Shown: piece after piece, positions 42,487 to 52,390 of the stretch
Layout of the letters: every line of letters starts with the position of its first letter
Numbering within the stretch: the first letter of the stretch is position 1
Assembly: GCA_021432605.1 (NCBI GenBank)
Contig: MU271161.1
Coordinates: forward strand, 310,001-374,000
Reading direction: 5' to 3'
DNA: 64,000 nucleotides
Origin: Coniochaeta sp. PMI_546
Lineage: Eukaryota; Ascomycota; Sordariomycetes; Coniochaetales; Coniochaetaceae
Position numbers and translations under genes: made by a program
Notes under the pieces: generated by a model
What the model was told of the DNA's origin: nothing
The model's input: only the letters and a program-made list of their open reading frames with translations
Database searches by the model: none

Positions 42487-44472
42487 TTACACGTTCTGCT
42501 TGCGCCTGGGTTTCGCGTTGCCGGTGATGGCTTTAGCATTCCCAGTGATGGGCGTGACAAACGTGACATGCTTGGACTCCTCCTTCCTGAGCTTAACAGT
42601 GGTCGTAGAGTTGGTGCGGTGATGGCGGATCGGTCGCGGTGTCTCGTCTGTATCCTCATCGATGTTGATCTCGGCAACGTCGGACACAGACTCAGCGTCC
42701 AAGCCCTCGCTGGTCTCGGACGATGACCCATCGTCCGAATCGTCGTATTCGCCATCGTCACTAACAAGTGATGGCGCATTGTGGCTGGCGGTGGTGTTGG
42801 GGCTGAGGTCTATATCCATGGCATCGTAGAGGTCTAATGACACATCGTCTTTCTCGGGATCCCCAGAAGCCTTGGTTGCGCTGAAAGCTGTAATCGGTGC
42901 GTGACCTTTACTGCTTGCGGGCCGTGGTATTGTTGGCAATGGGACTGGAGAGACCACAGTCCGCGCCGGCATGCGCATGACAGCCGGCGTCCGTGCCACA
43001 GCTGCGGCCGGCTTGATAGGACTTGAGCCGCCATCCATCCCTATTGGGTGGTCAGGATCTTCCGAATCCTCGCCTGGCGTGGACACGTCGTCCAAGTCTG
43101 TCCTGGTCCTTGCGTCCTCAACATGCTCGCCCAAGTTGCCGGTGAACTTCCTCCTCTGCAGCAGCTGAGACAGGTAAGGCGTCGTCGGTGTACCGACGAA
43201 AGGTGATGCATTTTCTTTGGTAGCTTTTGCACGCTCGGAACCAGGTATGGACTTGACGTTGGGTAGCTTGCCTGCGTGGTAGAGCTTCAACGAGTCATTG
43301 ATACGAGACAGAAGAGCGGCGTATCCTTGTTGATCAGTGATGGACTCGCTACGCGCGAACGGATGCACAAGACCCGACGCTGGATTAACAGCAGCAGCAG
43401 CAGCAGAGACAGCAGCAGCTGGCTTCTCGTCTCCGACGATACCGCCAGCTTCGTCCACTTCGATAGGGTGACCAGCGTGAACCGCAGCTTCCTCGTGACT
43501 CTTGAAGTCTCTCCGGTGAGCGATGCGGCAGTGGTTTATGAAACCTTGCGTACTCGAGAAATCCCACCGGTGACAGTCAATACAGATAAGCTTCACGGTC
43601 TGGCCGTCTGACCGTTTCACAGTGCAGGGCCCGGCCTTGTCCTTCGGTTGCGCGTATCCACTGGATAGCGCCTGCAACTTCTGCCCGGACGAAGCTCGTC
43701 CTGCACGAGCTTTACCCAACGAGGCAAAGTCCGTGATGCTGTTCCTCGTGGCCCTACCTTCAGCAGTAGTATTCTTCGACCGGCTGCCCTCCAGTAAGCC
43801 TTGTGGCTGAGGTAGAACATCGCCAAACGCCGGATCAGGTATTAGCCACTTAGCATAGTGCCGCGCGTAGGGGCCGTCCACAACTCCAAACGGAGGAGCC
43901 CATCGAGGCACCGCCTCGTCCGGGCGCGTTTGCAGAGCAGGACCCTTACCGCTGCTGATCTCAAGCATCTGCTCCGGCGTGGGACAGCTGACAGGATATG
44001 GAATGAGATGGCACCTCCGAAGCTGTTCCAGGGCAATCTGGCATTTTGCCAGTTCTTGGTCGATCAGCCTCAGCTCATCGTGCTTCAAGAGAATCTCAAG
44101 ACCAAATTGAAATTGGATGGTCTGCCTAGCATCCTCTAAGTCAGGTTTGACGACGGGTGAGCCACTCGCTGGCATGCCTTCACCATCGCCGAAGGTAGAC
44201 TGCGGCGACAACAAGGCAAAGTTGTTGGATTTCATGCGCTTGGCTGGTAGAGAGCCATCGTAGCACTGGTACGGTAAGCCGTCCGAGGTACTAGACCGCC
44301 TCCGTTTGCTAGGGTTGTCCGAGGGCAACGAGTCAACTGGCGGCGGCGAACTGCGCGACGTCGTTGACGTGGCGAAGTTCTCAGAGTTGTCGTAATCCGG
44401 TGACGGAATCCCGGAATCAACAGCCTTTCCGCTTCCCCTCGCGTCCGAATTCCAAAAGCGAAACATAGACAT
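42487..44472 (-). CDS. AHC1-like C2H2 zinc-finger protein
   Basis: Intronless minus-strand gene of 661 residues from the first ATG (MSMFRFWNSD); the open frame runs 30 codons further but without ATG. The N-terminal 130 residues are Ser/Pro-rich. A helical segment follows (FGLEILLKHDELRLIDQELA), then a single zinc finger, LICIDCHRWDFSSTQGFINH with a second His in CRIAH, of the type found in yeast Ahc1, a subunit of the ADA histone acetyltransferase complex. The C-terminal third is disordered with an acidic Asp/Ser cluster and a basic end (KPRRKQN). It is likely a nuclear chromatin factor; complex membership is inferred from the finger alone. Confidence 0.82.
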   Translation of the reverse strand: MSMFRFWNSDARGSGKAVDSGIPSPDYDNSENFATSTTSRSSPPPVDSLPSDNPSKRRRSSTSDGLPYQCYDGSLPAKRMKSNNFALLSPQSTFGDGEGMPASGSPVVKPDLEDARQTIQFQFGLEILLKHDELRLIDQELAKCQIALEQLRRCHLIPYPVSCPTPEQMLEISSGKGPALQTRPDEAVPRWAPPFGVVDGPYARHYAKWLIPDPAFGDVLPQPQGLLEGSRSKNTTAEGRATRNSITDFASLGKARAGRASSGQKLQALSSGYAQPKDKAGPCTVKRSDGQTVKLICIDCHRWDFSSTQGFINHCRIAHRRDFKSHEEAAVHAGHPIEVDEAGGIVGDEKPAAAVSAAAAAVNPASGLVHPFARSESITDQQGYAALLSRINDSLKLYHAGKLPNVKSIPGSERAKATKENASPFVGTPTTPYLSQLLQRRKFTGNLGEHVEDARTRTDLDDVSTPGEDSEDPDHPIGMDGGSSPIKPAAAVARTPAVMRMPARTVVSPVPLPTIPRPASSKGHAPITAFSATKASGDPEKDDVSLDLYDAMDIDLSPNTTASHNAPSLVSDDGEYDDSDDGSSSETSEGLDAESVSDVAEINIDEDTDETPRPIRHHRTNSTTTVKLRKEESKHVTFVTPITGNAKAITGNAKPRRKQNV

Positions 44473-47373
44473 AGGCGAGACGCACGACTGTGCAGTCGGC
44501 GAAAGGGATGCACAATTTGAGGACAAGGCTGCGGGTTCCTTAAGTAAGGCGTTGCGTCGCAAGGCAGCAGCACCCAGGTGGCCAAACTGTTTAGGCTGAC
44601 GACGGCAGGGTGGGTGTCTTTGTCACGACAACGTTGGCTGGCGAGGCTGACGTAACACAAAGTCCAAGGCTTCCTTCCGTGTGCCGGCTTCTCCCTTGCA
44701 GGTGCAGCAGGGAGAAAAGTGGGTCGTCGATTTGCAGGAGCGTCTCAGACGAGGGATGGTGGAGTGGTTGCGGAGACCGATGATGTGGCCGCGCCGGACC
44801 CAACAGCAAACAGCCCAGGGTCGAACCAGATGTCAGATGCTCTGTCGCAATGCGATCGCAAAGGTGACGATGAGATGCGCGCCGGTCGCAAAGTGCCTCA
44901 GGAGATGCGCGAGAGCTAGCGAAAGCCTCGTGGACGAGAGAGACAGACTGAGAGAGCAAAGCGACGACGTGATAGAAAAGCTGAGCGAAATGAGCGCGTG
45001 AAATGAAGTAAGAAAGGAGGGAAAGATTGTTGCGAAATGGGCGGCCGCTGGGGGTGAAGGGGTGGCTGATTATCTCCAGCTAGCGGAGCGTGGTGCGGTC
45101 CTGCAGTTGTTGTTGGTTGTAAGTTTGTGAAATAAAATCGGGGGTGTGCGACGCTTTCCGGGCGGGAAATAGCGTCGTGCTGGGTGCTCTTCAGTTGTGC
45201 TCTTCTCGGCTCGCAAGGAAGGCAAATGGTTGCGCAGGCGGCAGTGTCATGGAATGTTTTGGACTGACTCCGTGACGGCGTAACCAACAAGTGAGGGCGA
45301 AATGCAAGGGGACAGGGGGAAAGGCAGGAAGGCCAGTTCGCCCACTTGTCCACTTGTGTGATTGGGGCCAGGAATGCGTATTTGCTGGGAAATGGTGGAC
45401 TGTGCTCAGATTGAATGAATGGAAACTTGGGGGGGTGGTGTGGGTCCTCGCTTGGGCTTGGCTTCTGGAAATCTGGCCCGTGAGAGCAACAGCCAGAACC
45501 GGTTGGAAAGGAGGCAAAAGTGGGCTGGGGTCGTGTGGTTGGATGGGGCCAGGGAGGTTGCCAGGGAGGTGCCAGGACAGCAGGACAGGTGCGGGTGAGT
45601 CTGTCTTACCTGTGTGGCTATCACAGTGCTGAAAGTGCTGAGCCGGTAAGCTGCCGCTCTGCCTCGAGCCGGACGGGCGACACAGCGAGAAATGCCCTCT
45701 TAGTTGGCACCTGCCCAGAGAAATAGTCCAAATAAAGCAGAGACGTTGACGGGACGGCGGCTAAAATGGCAAGCTCTGAAGAAAATAGAAGAAATATATT
45801 ATAATGTTACTAGTGCTGTGTCAGGACAAAGGCGAGAAAGAGGGAGGAGGTGCGAGGGATCCAGAACGCGTTGGCTCTGAAAAGGTGTCAGAGTTGGGAT
45901 GCTGAGGGAGAATACGTGTAGGACCGGAACTGTAAGAGCGAAACAGTGAACAAGCAAGTTCATTCAGGGCACATTTGCTGATCCATGCACCTCTGTCAGC
46001 CTGTGGACCTCATGCCTTAGCACTATTCGAGGCGGGCTGCACCAAGGTGGCCGCTGTATGTTTGTTGTCGGCTGTGGCTGCAACTAACCTGCGACACGGG
46101 GACTAGATACGATAGGATACAATCTATAATGACAAACACGCTAGTCCCAGACCAGTCATGACTAACTCTGTACTGTGGTACGGTGCTCAAGAGCGGGCGT
46201 GGTGATAGGTCCGACCTTGCGCGTCTCACGAGGAACCATGTTATCGCATTTGAAGGTCGGAAGATGTTAACCTCCTACACGTGTAGACCTACCCTCACCT
46301 CAATAGTGTGTTGTTGGCAGCATGACTGAGTCCCAACACCGGAGCACAGGTCATGTCTGTCCTTTCATGCAGCTGCCAGTACACAGCGGGTTGACGGCTG
46401 TCGCTCATACTACCTACCCCCTCGAATACGAGCTGCAACCAAAACCTCCACCCACATTTTAGTGAGCCAAAGCTTTTGGCTTTCTCCTAACGATGTCCGG
46501 AGACTTCATATCTTAGGAGTCTTTTGGAGCTGAGCAGGTTGTCAATGAGTGTACTGTGTACGTACCACATCTTTTCGTCGTGCCGTGTCTGCTTGACGAG
46601 AGCGTTGCAACCTCATCGATGCACGAAACTGGAGCATGGCCGCTAGATATGCACAATTACGACTTACAGCGGCTCCTCGGTAGCCTGAGATAAGGCCAGA
46701 TACCTAAGGAATGCGTGCGCTTACTGTACAACCTCTGCCAGATAAGCCAACAGCCGGTGCTCGAATTATCTATCTGTTGGCGTACCTGACTGGCAGACTT
46801 AAGTGACTAAAAAAGAAAGCCACATGGAGCCAATGTTGACCAAAGATCTTGTCTCGTACATCCCATGACAAGGAAATGCTTAGGCCACAGCCTCGTAGAG
46901 GGTAAGACGTCCTTTAGGCATGCACGGACGTTAAGGCTACAAACACGCACGACGTCCAGTTGCCCAGGATCTTACAAATGCTCAAAAGGTACTGTGACCT
47001 CTTTATGAACTCGATAAACATTTAGTTGGATCATCAGGCGCCTCCCTGGAATCAATACTAAGCTAAGGAACCCATTCCAAGTCATACATAGGCTGTCTTG
47101 AGGCATAACGCCGGAGGTTGTCTCAGCCTGAAGCTCGAGAAGCTTATCCTTATCTAATCGATAAAGAAATAGGCTCACCCCGCCACTGTACCATTGCAAC
47201 ACTAGAAGGCAAGCTTGATCGCTTGTTGACGCGACAGATTATTTCAAAAATGTTCCACGACGAAGGAGCCTCAAAACCACCGCAATAAAACCCATCCAAC
47301 GCCTCTCCAGCACCGAAGGCCTTACCCGTTTTGCCGTTCTTCCTCTCTGGTAAATCGGGTCACAGACTAGCAA
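44473..47373. promoter_or_regulatory. long divergent region between AHC1-like and Alba-like genes
   Basis: 2.9 kb head-to-head spacer with only short frames. The first 1.2 kb is GC-rich and purine/pyrimidine skewed, including GGGAGGTGCCAGG-like words near 45550, and probably is a long 5' leader or promoter of the AHC1-like gene. A TACACGTGTA palindrome lies at 46276. Non-coding transcripts are possible. Confidence 0.4.
46275..46286. promoter_or_regulatory. CTACACGTGTAG palindrome (E-box core)
   Basis: Perfect 12-bp palindrome containing TACACGTGTA, about 1.1 kb before the Alba-like gene. Confidence 0.5.
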
Positions 47374-48117
47374 ATGGCTCTGCAGGCCCTCCACCAGGGG
47401 GTCAACCTCACTGGAAAGCGCAAGCACCCCGGCGATACCGACGACGCCATCACCGCCAAAAGACTACGAGACAACCCCAGCCCTACGACCTTACCGACAC
47501 TCTCGCTGTCTAGCCAACCACTTCAGAGTCTCATCACCGAGCTATCTCCCAAATACGACATCAAAACTCTCTCCGTCCTCTCCTCAACCAGCATCTCCAA
47601 ACGCGTCGATTCCGTGCTAAACCACCTCGGCCGATTTAGTGCCTGGGATTCCACGGTCCTCCCTGGCGTCATCCTCCTCTACGCACGATCAAACTCCACA
47701 AACAAGCTCATCACCATAGCCGAGACGGTCCGCCGCCGCATCCACGAGGCGGAGCAGAAATGGTACCAGTACAACCACCTCTACGAAATGGAGTGGGCGG
47801 CCAGACAGCAGAGCCACAAGCGACCACCACAGAACCACAAGATGGAGACCATGATTGAGGATACTGTCATGTCCATCGACGGCGACGGAAGGGACAGCGG
47901 AGACGACGACGACGACTTCGAGGTCATGGCCACCCAACAGACGATCTTCGAGCGAGCTGTGCATGGCGAGGAGAAGACCAGGCAGATGGCGCACATGAGC
48001 ATCTTGTTGTCGAGGATACCGATACCCGAGCTCAAGGCGAAGGAGTCGTTTGCGGTGCAGTCAAACGAAGAGTACATCAACCAGGTCCACAGGAAGAGGA
48101 GTGGTCTTGCAGCGTGA
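47374..48117 (+). CDS. Alba-like DNA/RNA-binding domain protein
   Basis: Intronless, 247 residues. A basic N-terminus (GKRKHPGDTD) is followed by an Alba-type fold around residues 45-125: an amphipathic helix in SISKRVDSVLNHLGRF, a strand VILLYARSN, and KLITIAETVRRRIHEAE. The later part has an acidic patch (DSGDDDDDFE) and a C-terminal conserved stretch (LLSRIPIPELKAKESF). Alba proteins bind RNA or DNA and include Rpp20/Rpp25 (Pop7/Pop6) of RNase P and MRP. Whether this is such a subunit is not clear. It should be nuclear. Confidence 0.78.
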   Translation: MALQALHQGVNLTGKRKHPGDTDDAITAKRLRDNPSPTTLPTLSLSSQPLQSLITELSPKYDIKTLSVLSSTSISKRVDSVLNHLGRFSAWDSTVLPGVILLYARSNSTNKLITIAETVRRRIHEAEQKWYQYNHLYEMEWAARQQSHKRPPQNHKMETMIEDTVMSIDGDGRDSGDDDDDFEVMATQQTIFERAVHGEEKTRQMAHMSILLSRIPIPELKAKESFAVQSNEEYINQVHRKRSGLAA

Positions 48118-48652
48118 ACTGCAACCTACAGGAGTAGGAAGTCACCTCGATGCAGGCCTCGTGAGCTCGCTTTACCGGTGGGGTTATTGGTCACAGAGGG
48201 AAGGATTTACGCATGGTTTCGGCGAGATATGGGAGTGAACGACAAAAGATTTTACGTGCTTATGATACCCTGTATAATTTATGTTGAGTGAACGGAATCT
48301 GGTCATGGAAGACAGATCGAGGCATTTAAAAGTTTCGTTTCACGGCCTGTGCGGTTTATTTTTTCACCATAGATATGTCCAGATGTCAAAAAAGACATTG
48401 GAGATAATCAGATTACATATGCACGCTTACCCTGATGATCAAACTATATGCTTCCAACTGCTCTTAGCCTTAGGACGCTCCTCCAACCGAATGCCTTCCA
48501 GCCTGCCCAGACTCGACCTTATCATGGATTTGGGTAAGAACAATACAACGGCCTCAGTCGTATATACACCACTCCTTCCATCTCTTCGGGCCTAATACAG
48601 CCAGCCTTTCCGAACCCATGTTCATCCCCCAGAGCCTATTCACTACCTCAAA
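48118..48652. other. convergent 3' intergenic region
   Basis: Tail-to-tail spacer between the Alba-like gene and VTC1; nothing else is seen. Confidence 0.55.
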
Positions 48653-49118
48653 TCAAGGCCTCGAAGGTTTTTGAGCCCCTTCCCTCGAGTTATAGGTGAT
48701 CCTCAGAACAAAGTTGACCACCACCGCCAGAAGCAACACAATGGCCAACAGCGTCGGCCCGAACCGGTCGTCAAAGCCCGCCTGGCCCCGCACTCTTATG
48801 CTCTTCGCCCTCCAGTGGTAGGTGACTAGCGCATATATCATCGTCGCCATCGCCACGCCCGTGAAGAGGAACGAGGATATGAAGGCAGGTCGGTCGCCAA
48901 AGTTCAACATGCCGATCGCCAGGGCGCCGAGGATGACGGTGAAGTTGAGCCATGACAGGAAGGTACGCTCGTTGGCGAAGAAGACCTTTGGCTCGACGCG
49001 GGTGGGGAGGGCGATGCGCTTGCCTAGACGGAAAATGTTAGGAGGGGTGTGTGACGGCTGACGTTAGGGGGAAGGGGAAAGTACCCGGGGCGGTTTGGAG
49101 AAGGGGTTGGCTTGACAT
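48653..49118 (-). CDS. VTC1: vacuolar transporter chaperone subunit VTC1
   Basis: Minus-strand exons 49118-49085 and 49023-48653 with a 61-nt intron give 134 residues, the usual VTC1 length. The start is [20 protein letters not shown], then the family signature [19 protein letters not shown], and three membrane helices ([49 protein letters not shown]). The conserved Arg and Glu residues of the DUF202 module are present. VTC1 is the membrane-only subunit of the vacuolar polyphosphate polymerase complex. The divergent upstream region has three CACGTG sites, fitting phosphate control. Confidence 0.93.
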
Positions 49119-49360
49119 CTTGGCGGTATGATGTGTGGTTCTGGAGTAAGTTTGCTGAAGTTGTAAGGTCCAATCGAGTCTCTAGAGTTTTGATGTGACG
49201 GGCGTGAAGCTGTCTGTGGACGGGACGAGGACGTCCAAGCTTTCGGGATGCTGATATTGGTTGAAAATGTTGATAAGGCGATTGCGACTGAGAGAGAGCT
49301 CCAAGTTGAGACGCTGCTGCGCGAAATATTTACAGAGCTATCAGTTATCGAAGATTTTGA

Positions 49361-49370
49361 TACACGTGTA
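49361..49370. promoter_or_regulatory. TACACGTGTA palindrome in the VTC1 promoter
   Basis: Perfect palindrome about 245 bases before the VTC1 ATG. The CACGTG core is the site of Pho4-type bHLH factors (NUC-1 in Neurospora). Confidence 0.55.
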
Positions 49371-49539
49371 GCAGATCCTGCTCCGAAAGAGAGTTGTCTT
49401 GGCCCCTCGTGGTCTGGTGATATTCACGGCCTTGGTTCTTCAACTCGTCTCCATTGGTCAATGGCAGCTTGTTGGAGAAGCTCTCTCACCCTTGCACTTG
49501 CCCCGCAGCTCTGGCAGCTTCAGCCTTTTGATGACGCAG

Positions 49540-49545
49540 CACGTG
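49540..49545. promoter_or_regulatory. CACGTG E-box
   Basis: Second CACGTG in the VTC1/dynein light chain promoter. Confidence 0.45.
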
Positions 49546-49594
49546 GGCTCATCTTGGACGCTCATTTGTTGACAATTGCTCCGTGAATAGGCTT

Positions 49595-49600
49595 CACGTG
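49595..49600. promoter_or_regulatory. CACGTG E-box
   Basis: Third CACGTG in the VTC1/dynein light chain promoter, 55 bases from the second. Confidence 0.45.
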
Positions 49601-49914
49601 AGGAAGCATGTGACTCCGATTCTGGTAGCTCAGCAGCTGGAGCCCCGCAGAAAGCACGAGCCATGTTGCTAGGCACAGCTGGCGGTTGCCGTTACCAAAC
49701 ACAGGCGAGGCTTCCAAACAAACCACGAGACAGCCTCTCCAGCCGCATTCCAATAACGAACCGCCGCCAATAATAAAACCCTTTATACCTTGTCAGTACA
49801 TATCGTATAGTTGCAGGAAAGACCATGTACTAATGTTCATGATGTAGAGGTGAAATCTGGTCAGACGAGCGTCAGCCCCCATCCGACGTCGCAACCGCCT
49901 TCCACTTACGCACA

Positions 49915-50588
49915 ATGGCTACCTCCGCACCTCCCGTATGTCCTTACCACGTCGAGCAGATTGAGAGAACCGACATCCAGCTAACTATTCTTAGCCTGTT
50001 GCGCTCAAGCGTTTGGAGCAAATCACCTCAGATGTGAGCAGTCCCCACGGATCGAAAGGGGCACATATCGATGTCGTTCTTCCCGTGCTAACCGCTTCTG
50101 CGAACAGGTCTGCAACAGTGTCCTGGGCAACGTCGATGCCTACGAGCATTCCAAGACCGGGCAATGGAACCAGACCATCATCGTACGTAGCATGCTACCC
50201 CATGCTGCCCCGAAAGAGACAAGGCAAAGGGCACTCAGCTGACAGGACGTACATCGGACAGGAGAAGCTCCTAAAAGCCGTAACCCAAGAGGCAGAGAAA
50301 CCCTACAAGCTCGCAATCAACAGCACGATCGTGCAGCACTCCGTACCCACCGCATCATCCCTCGTCTCTACCGGCACCGACACGGCCAACATCAAGACTG
50401 AAAAGGAGGAAGATGTGAAGGCTGCCTCCAGCTCGGACAAGAAGAAAGGTCCCGCCGGCCGGCGGGGCATGCATTCTGCGACGGGCGGGTACTGGAACGA
50501 GAAGACGGATGGCATGTGGAGCTACAAGTACGAGGGCGACGAAAGGGGCTTCGATGTGGTGATCATGTTGATTTGGATTGGTATCTAA
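49915..50588 (+). CDS. Tctex-1 family dynein light chain
   Basis: Exons 49915-49935, 49995-50033, 50108-50182 and 50262-50588 give 153 residues. The Tctex-1 (DYNLT) fold is shown by VCNSVLGNVDAYEHSKTGQW at exon 3, then NQTIIEKLLKAVT, KPYKLAINSTIVQH, the GGYWNEKTDGMWSYKY strand pair and the terminal FDVVIMLIWIGI. An insert of about 45 residues (KTEKEEDVKAASSSDKKK) sits between the last helix-strand units and is typical of fungal versions. It is an accessory subunit of cytoplasmic dynein. The last join skips a CAG acceptor and uses GGACAG 16 nt further on; only this keeps the family sequence. Confidence 0.87.
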
Positions 50589-52390
50589 GGGGGATCAGTC
50601 GAGTCCAAGGTTGTTCTCCTGTATCGCGGCTCGAGGAGTACCGGGGACATCAAAATAAGCGCATCTACCAAATAGAGGTAGAGAGTGTGTAGGATTAGTG
50701 GATGAGATGTTCAATTGGCTGCTCTGTATCATGCGGCTTTGGGACATTCACGTTCACACCGGCGTTTCTTGTTTGGCTGCTCACTTGTGGTATGCTTGTC
50801 TGGGAAAAACGAGTCTCATGATTTAGAGACACGTTTCAGTGATAACCTAAGATAAAATACCCTGGATACCAACATTGTATATAACGGTGATCAGCACAAG
50901 GCTGGAGGAAAAGCTCCGCGCGGCGATACCGCCTCAGCGGTCCGGAGTGCTGAGGCCGGGTTCCGGCGCGGCTCTTGCGGACCGTCGGTGACGTGAGCTC
51001 CACTTTCTCTGCCAATGACGACATACTGTGCGCTCGACATCAGGTGACGATCAGACCAGCACAAGAGGACACTGTAGTGTACACAGTAAGTTTGCCGCGA
51101 TCGACTGAATCATGGCCCTGCAGCCCTGCATGGTGTCCTTACTGGAGTTCAGGGTATTTTGCAGGTACACTTACATGTGTAGACGAGCATCAACAAGGAG
51201 CTGCTACCACAGTCTTGGAACCGGCGCAAGGTCTTGAGATAGGTATTCCATGATTGTACCATGTTCCGGTTATCATGCGCGCTTGGCCCTGCACCATCGA
51301 ACACAGTCATCTTCATGTGGGGGAAGTCCGAGTGGATGGACGACTCCTGAGCAATGGAACTTACCAGAGCCAATGCCGTGTCAATGCTGGTTGCGGCGAC
51401 AGCTAGCGTTTCTGGGTCATTACTTGGACTGCATTTTATACAACTTATAGGAAGCATCGAACTCGGATACCTGGCTAAGTCTTTCAAAGAGGTCTCTCCA
51501 AGCTCCAAAGTGTCCCTAAGGCCTGCGGTTGCGAACGTTTAACGATCGAAAGTCTGGACCTGGTCCTAAAGCTGCAATACGACATTCGAAGACGTGTGGC
51601 CCCTGCTGGAGTTGTTCTCGACTCACGGGAGGCAATGACGCAAGTCAGACATGGAAGTTGGTGCTGGTCGGCAAGTCATTGGCTGGTTAGACAGATCTCG
51701 GGTTGTGGCGGGGCAAGAAAAATGCCTTCTTTGATTCGTGCTCGATGAATTGACACGGTCGATAACATCTTACGCAGTAGTGTACTGTGGTAATAGCAGA
51801 GCCGCCGAGGAATCGGAAGACGCAAGCCATGCTGTATGTACACTACACTGTGGTAGTCGATCTTTTGCCGGGTTGAGACCACCTAAGCGGTACTAGCTCG
51901 ACGTTGTACACCAGTTTAGCATTCCTGGCCACTCCTACCACCCGTGGACCACTATCTCTTTCCGATCGGCGTCATATCCTCGAAGCTCTCTACACTACCC
52001 ATCTTTCACGGCCGATCCAACCGCCATCACGCGGGTGATTTTCTTAGTCGCCCCTCCAATACTCTTGCTGGCCTTGCCAGCTACAACTCTCATATAGCCC
52101 TATAGCACCCTTCCCCTCCCCCTCACATATCTCCTCTCTCATGATCTTGCTAGTGAGGCTACTACCATATTCACCAACTGAATCTCATATCAACCTCCAC
52201 ACCTGAGGAGACAGCCTCGCGAACAAGCCTTCACTCACTCCACGACACGTCACGCATTGGCTTGACAGCTTTTGATCTTGCCATTCCCCACACGACACGC
52301 CAGCCTTGAGCATTTTTTCCATTACTCGCCATCTGGGCCATCCTCCAACAGCAGGAAGCGGCCCTCCTATCGAGGCCCTTATCCAGTACA
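50589..52390. other. stretch without a supported gene
   Basis: 1.8 kb between the dynein light chain gene and the F-box-like gene. Short frames (for example 51149-51508, minus) have no recognisable motif. It contains a GC-rich imperfect inverted repeat and, near its end, a CT-rich leader. Confidence 0.45.
50913..50974. repeat. GC-rich imperfect inverted repeat
   Basis: A perfect 8-bp stem (GCCTCAGC at 50931-50938 with GCTGAGGC at 50949-50956) around a 10-base loop is flanked by longer, imperfectly matching GC-rich arms. The whole could fold as a hairpin of about 60 bases. Confidence 0.5.

Larger units (their letters stand above)
49119..49914. promoter_or_regulatory. divergent promoter of VTC1 and the dynein light chain gene
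   Basis: 796-base head-to-head spacer. CACGTG occurs at 49363-49368 (inside a TACACGTGTA palindrome), 49540-49545 and 49595-49600. About 0.2 would be expected by chance. Confidence 0.6.

Noticed and set aside
51149-51508. 119-codon minus-strand frame
   Set aside because: Part reads like protein, but no start context, neighbours or family could be supported.
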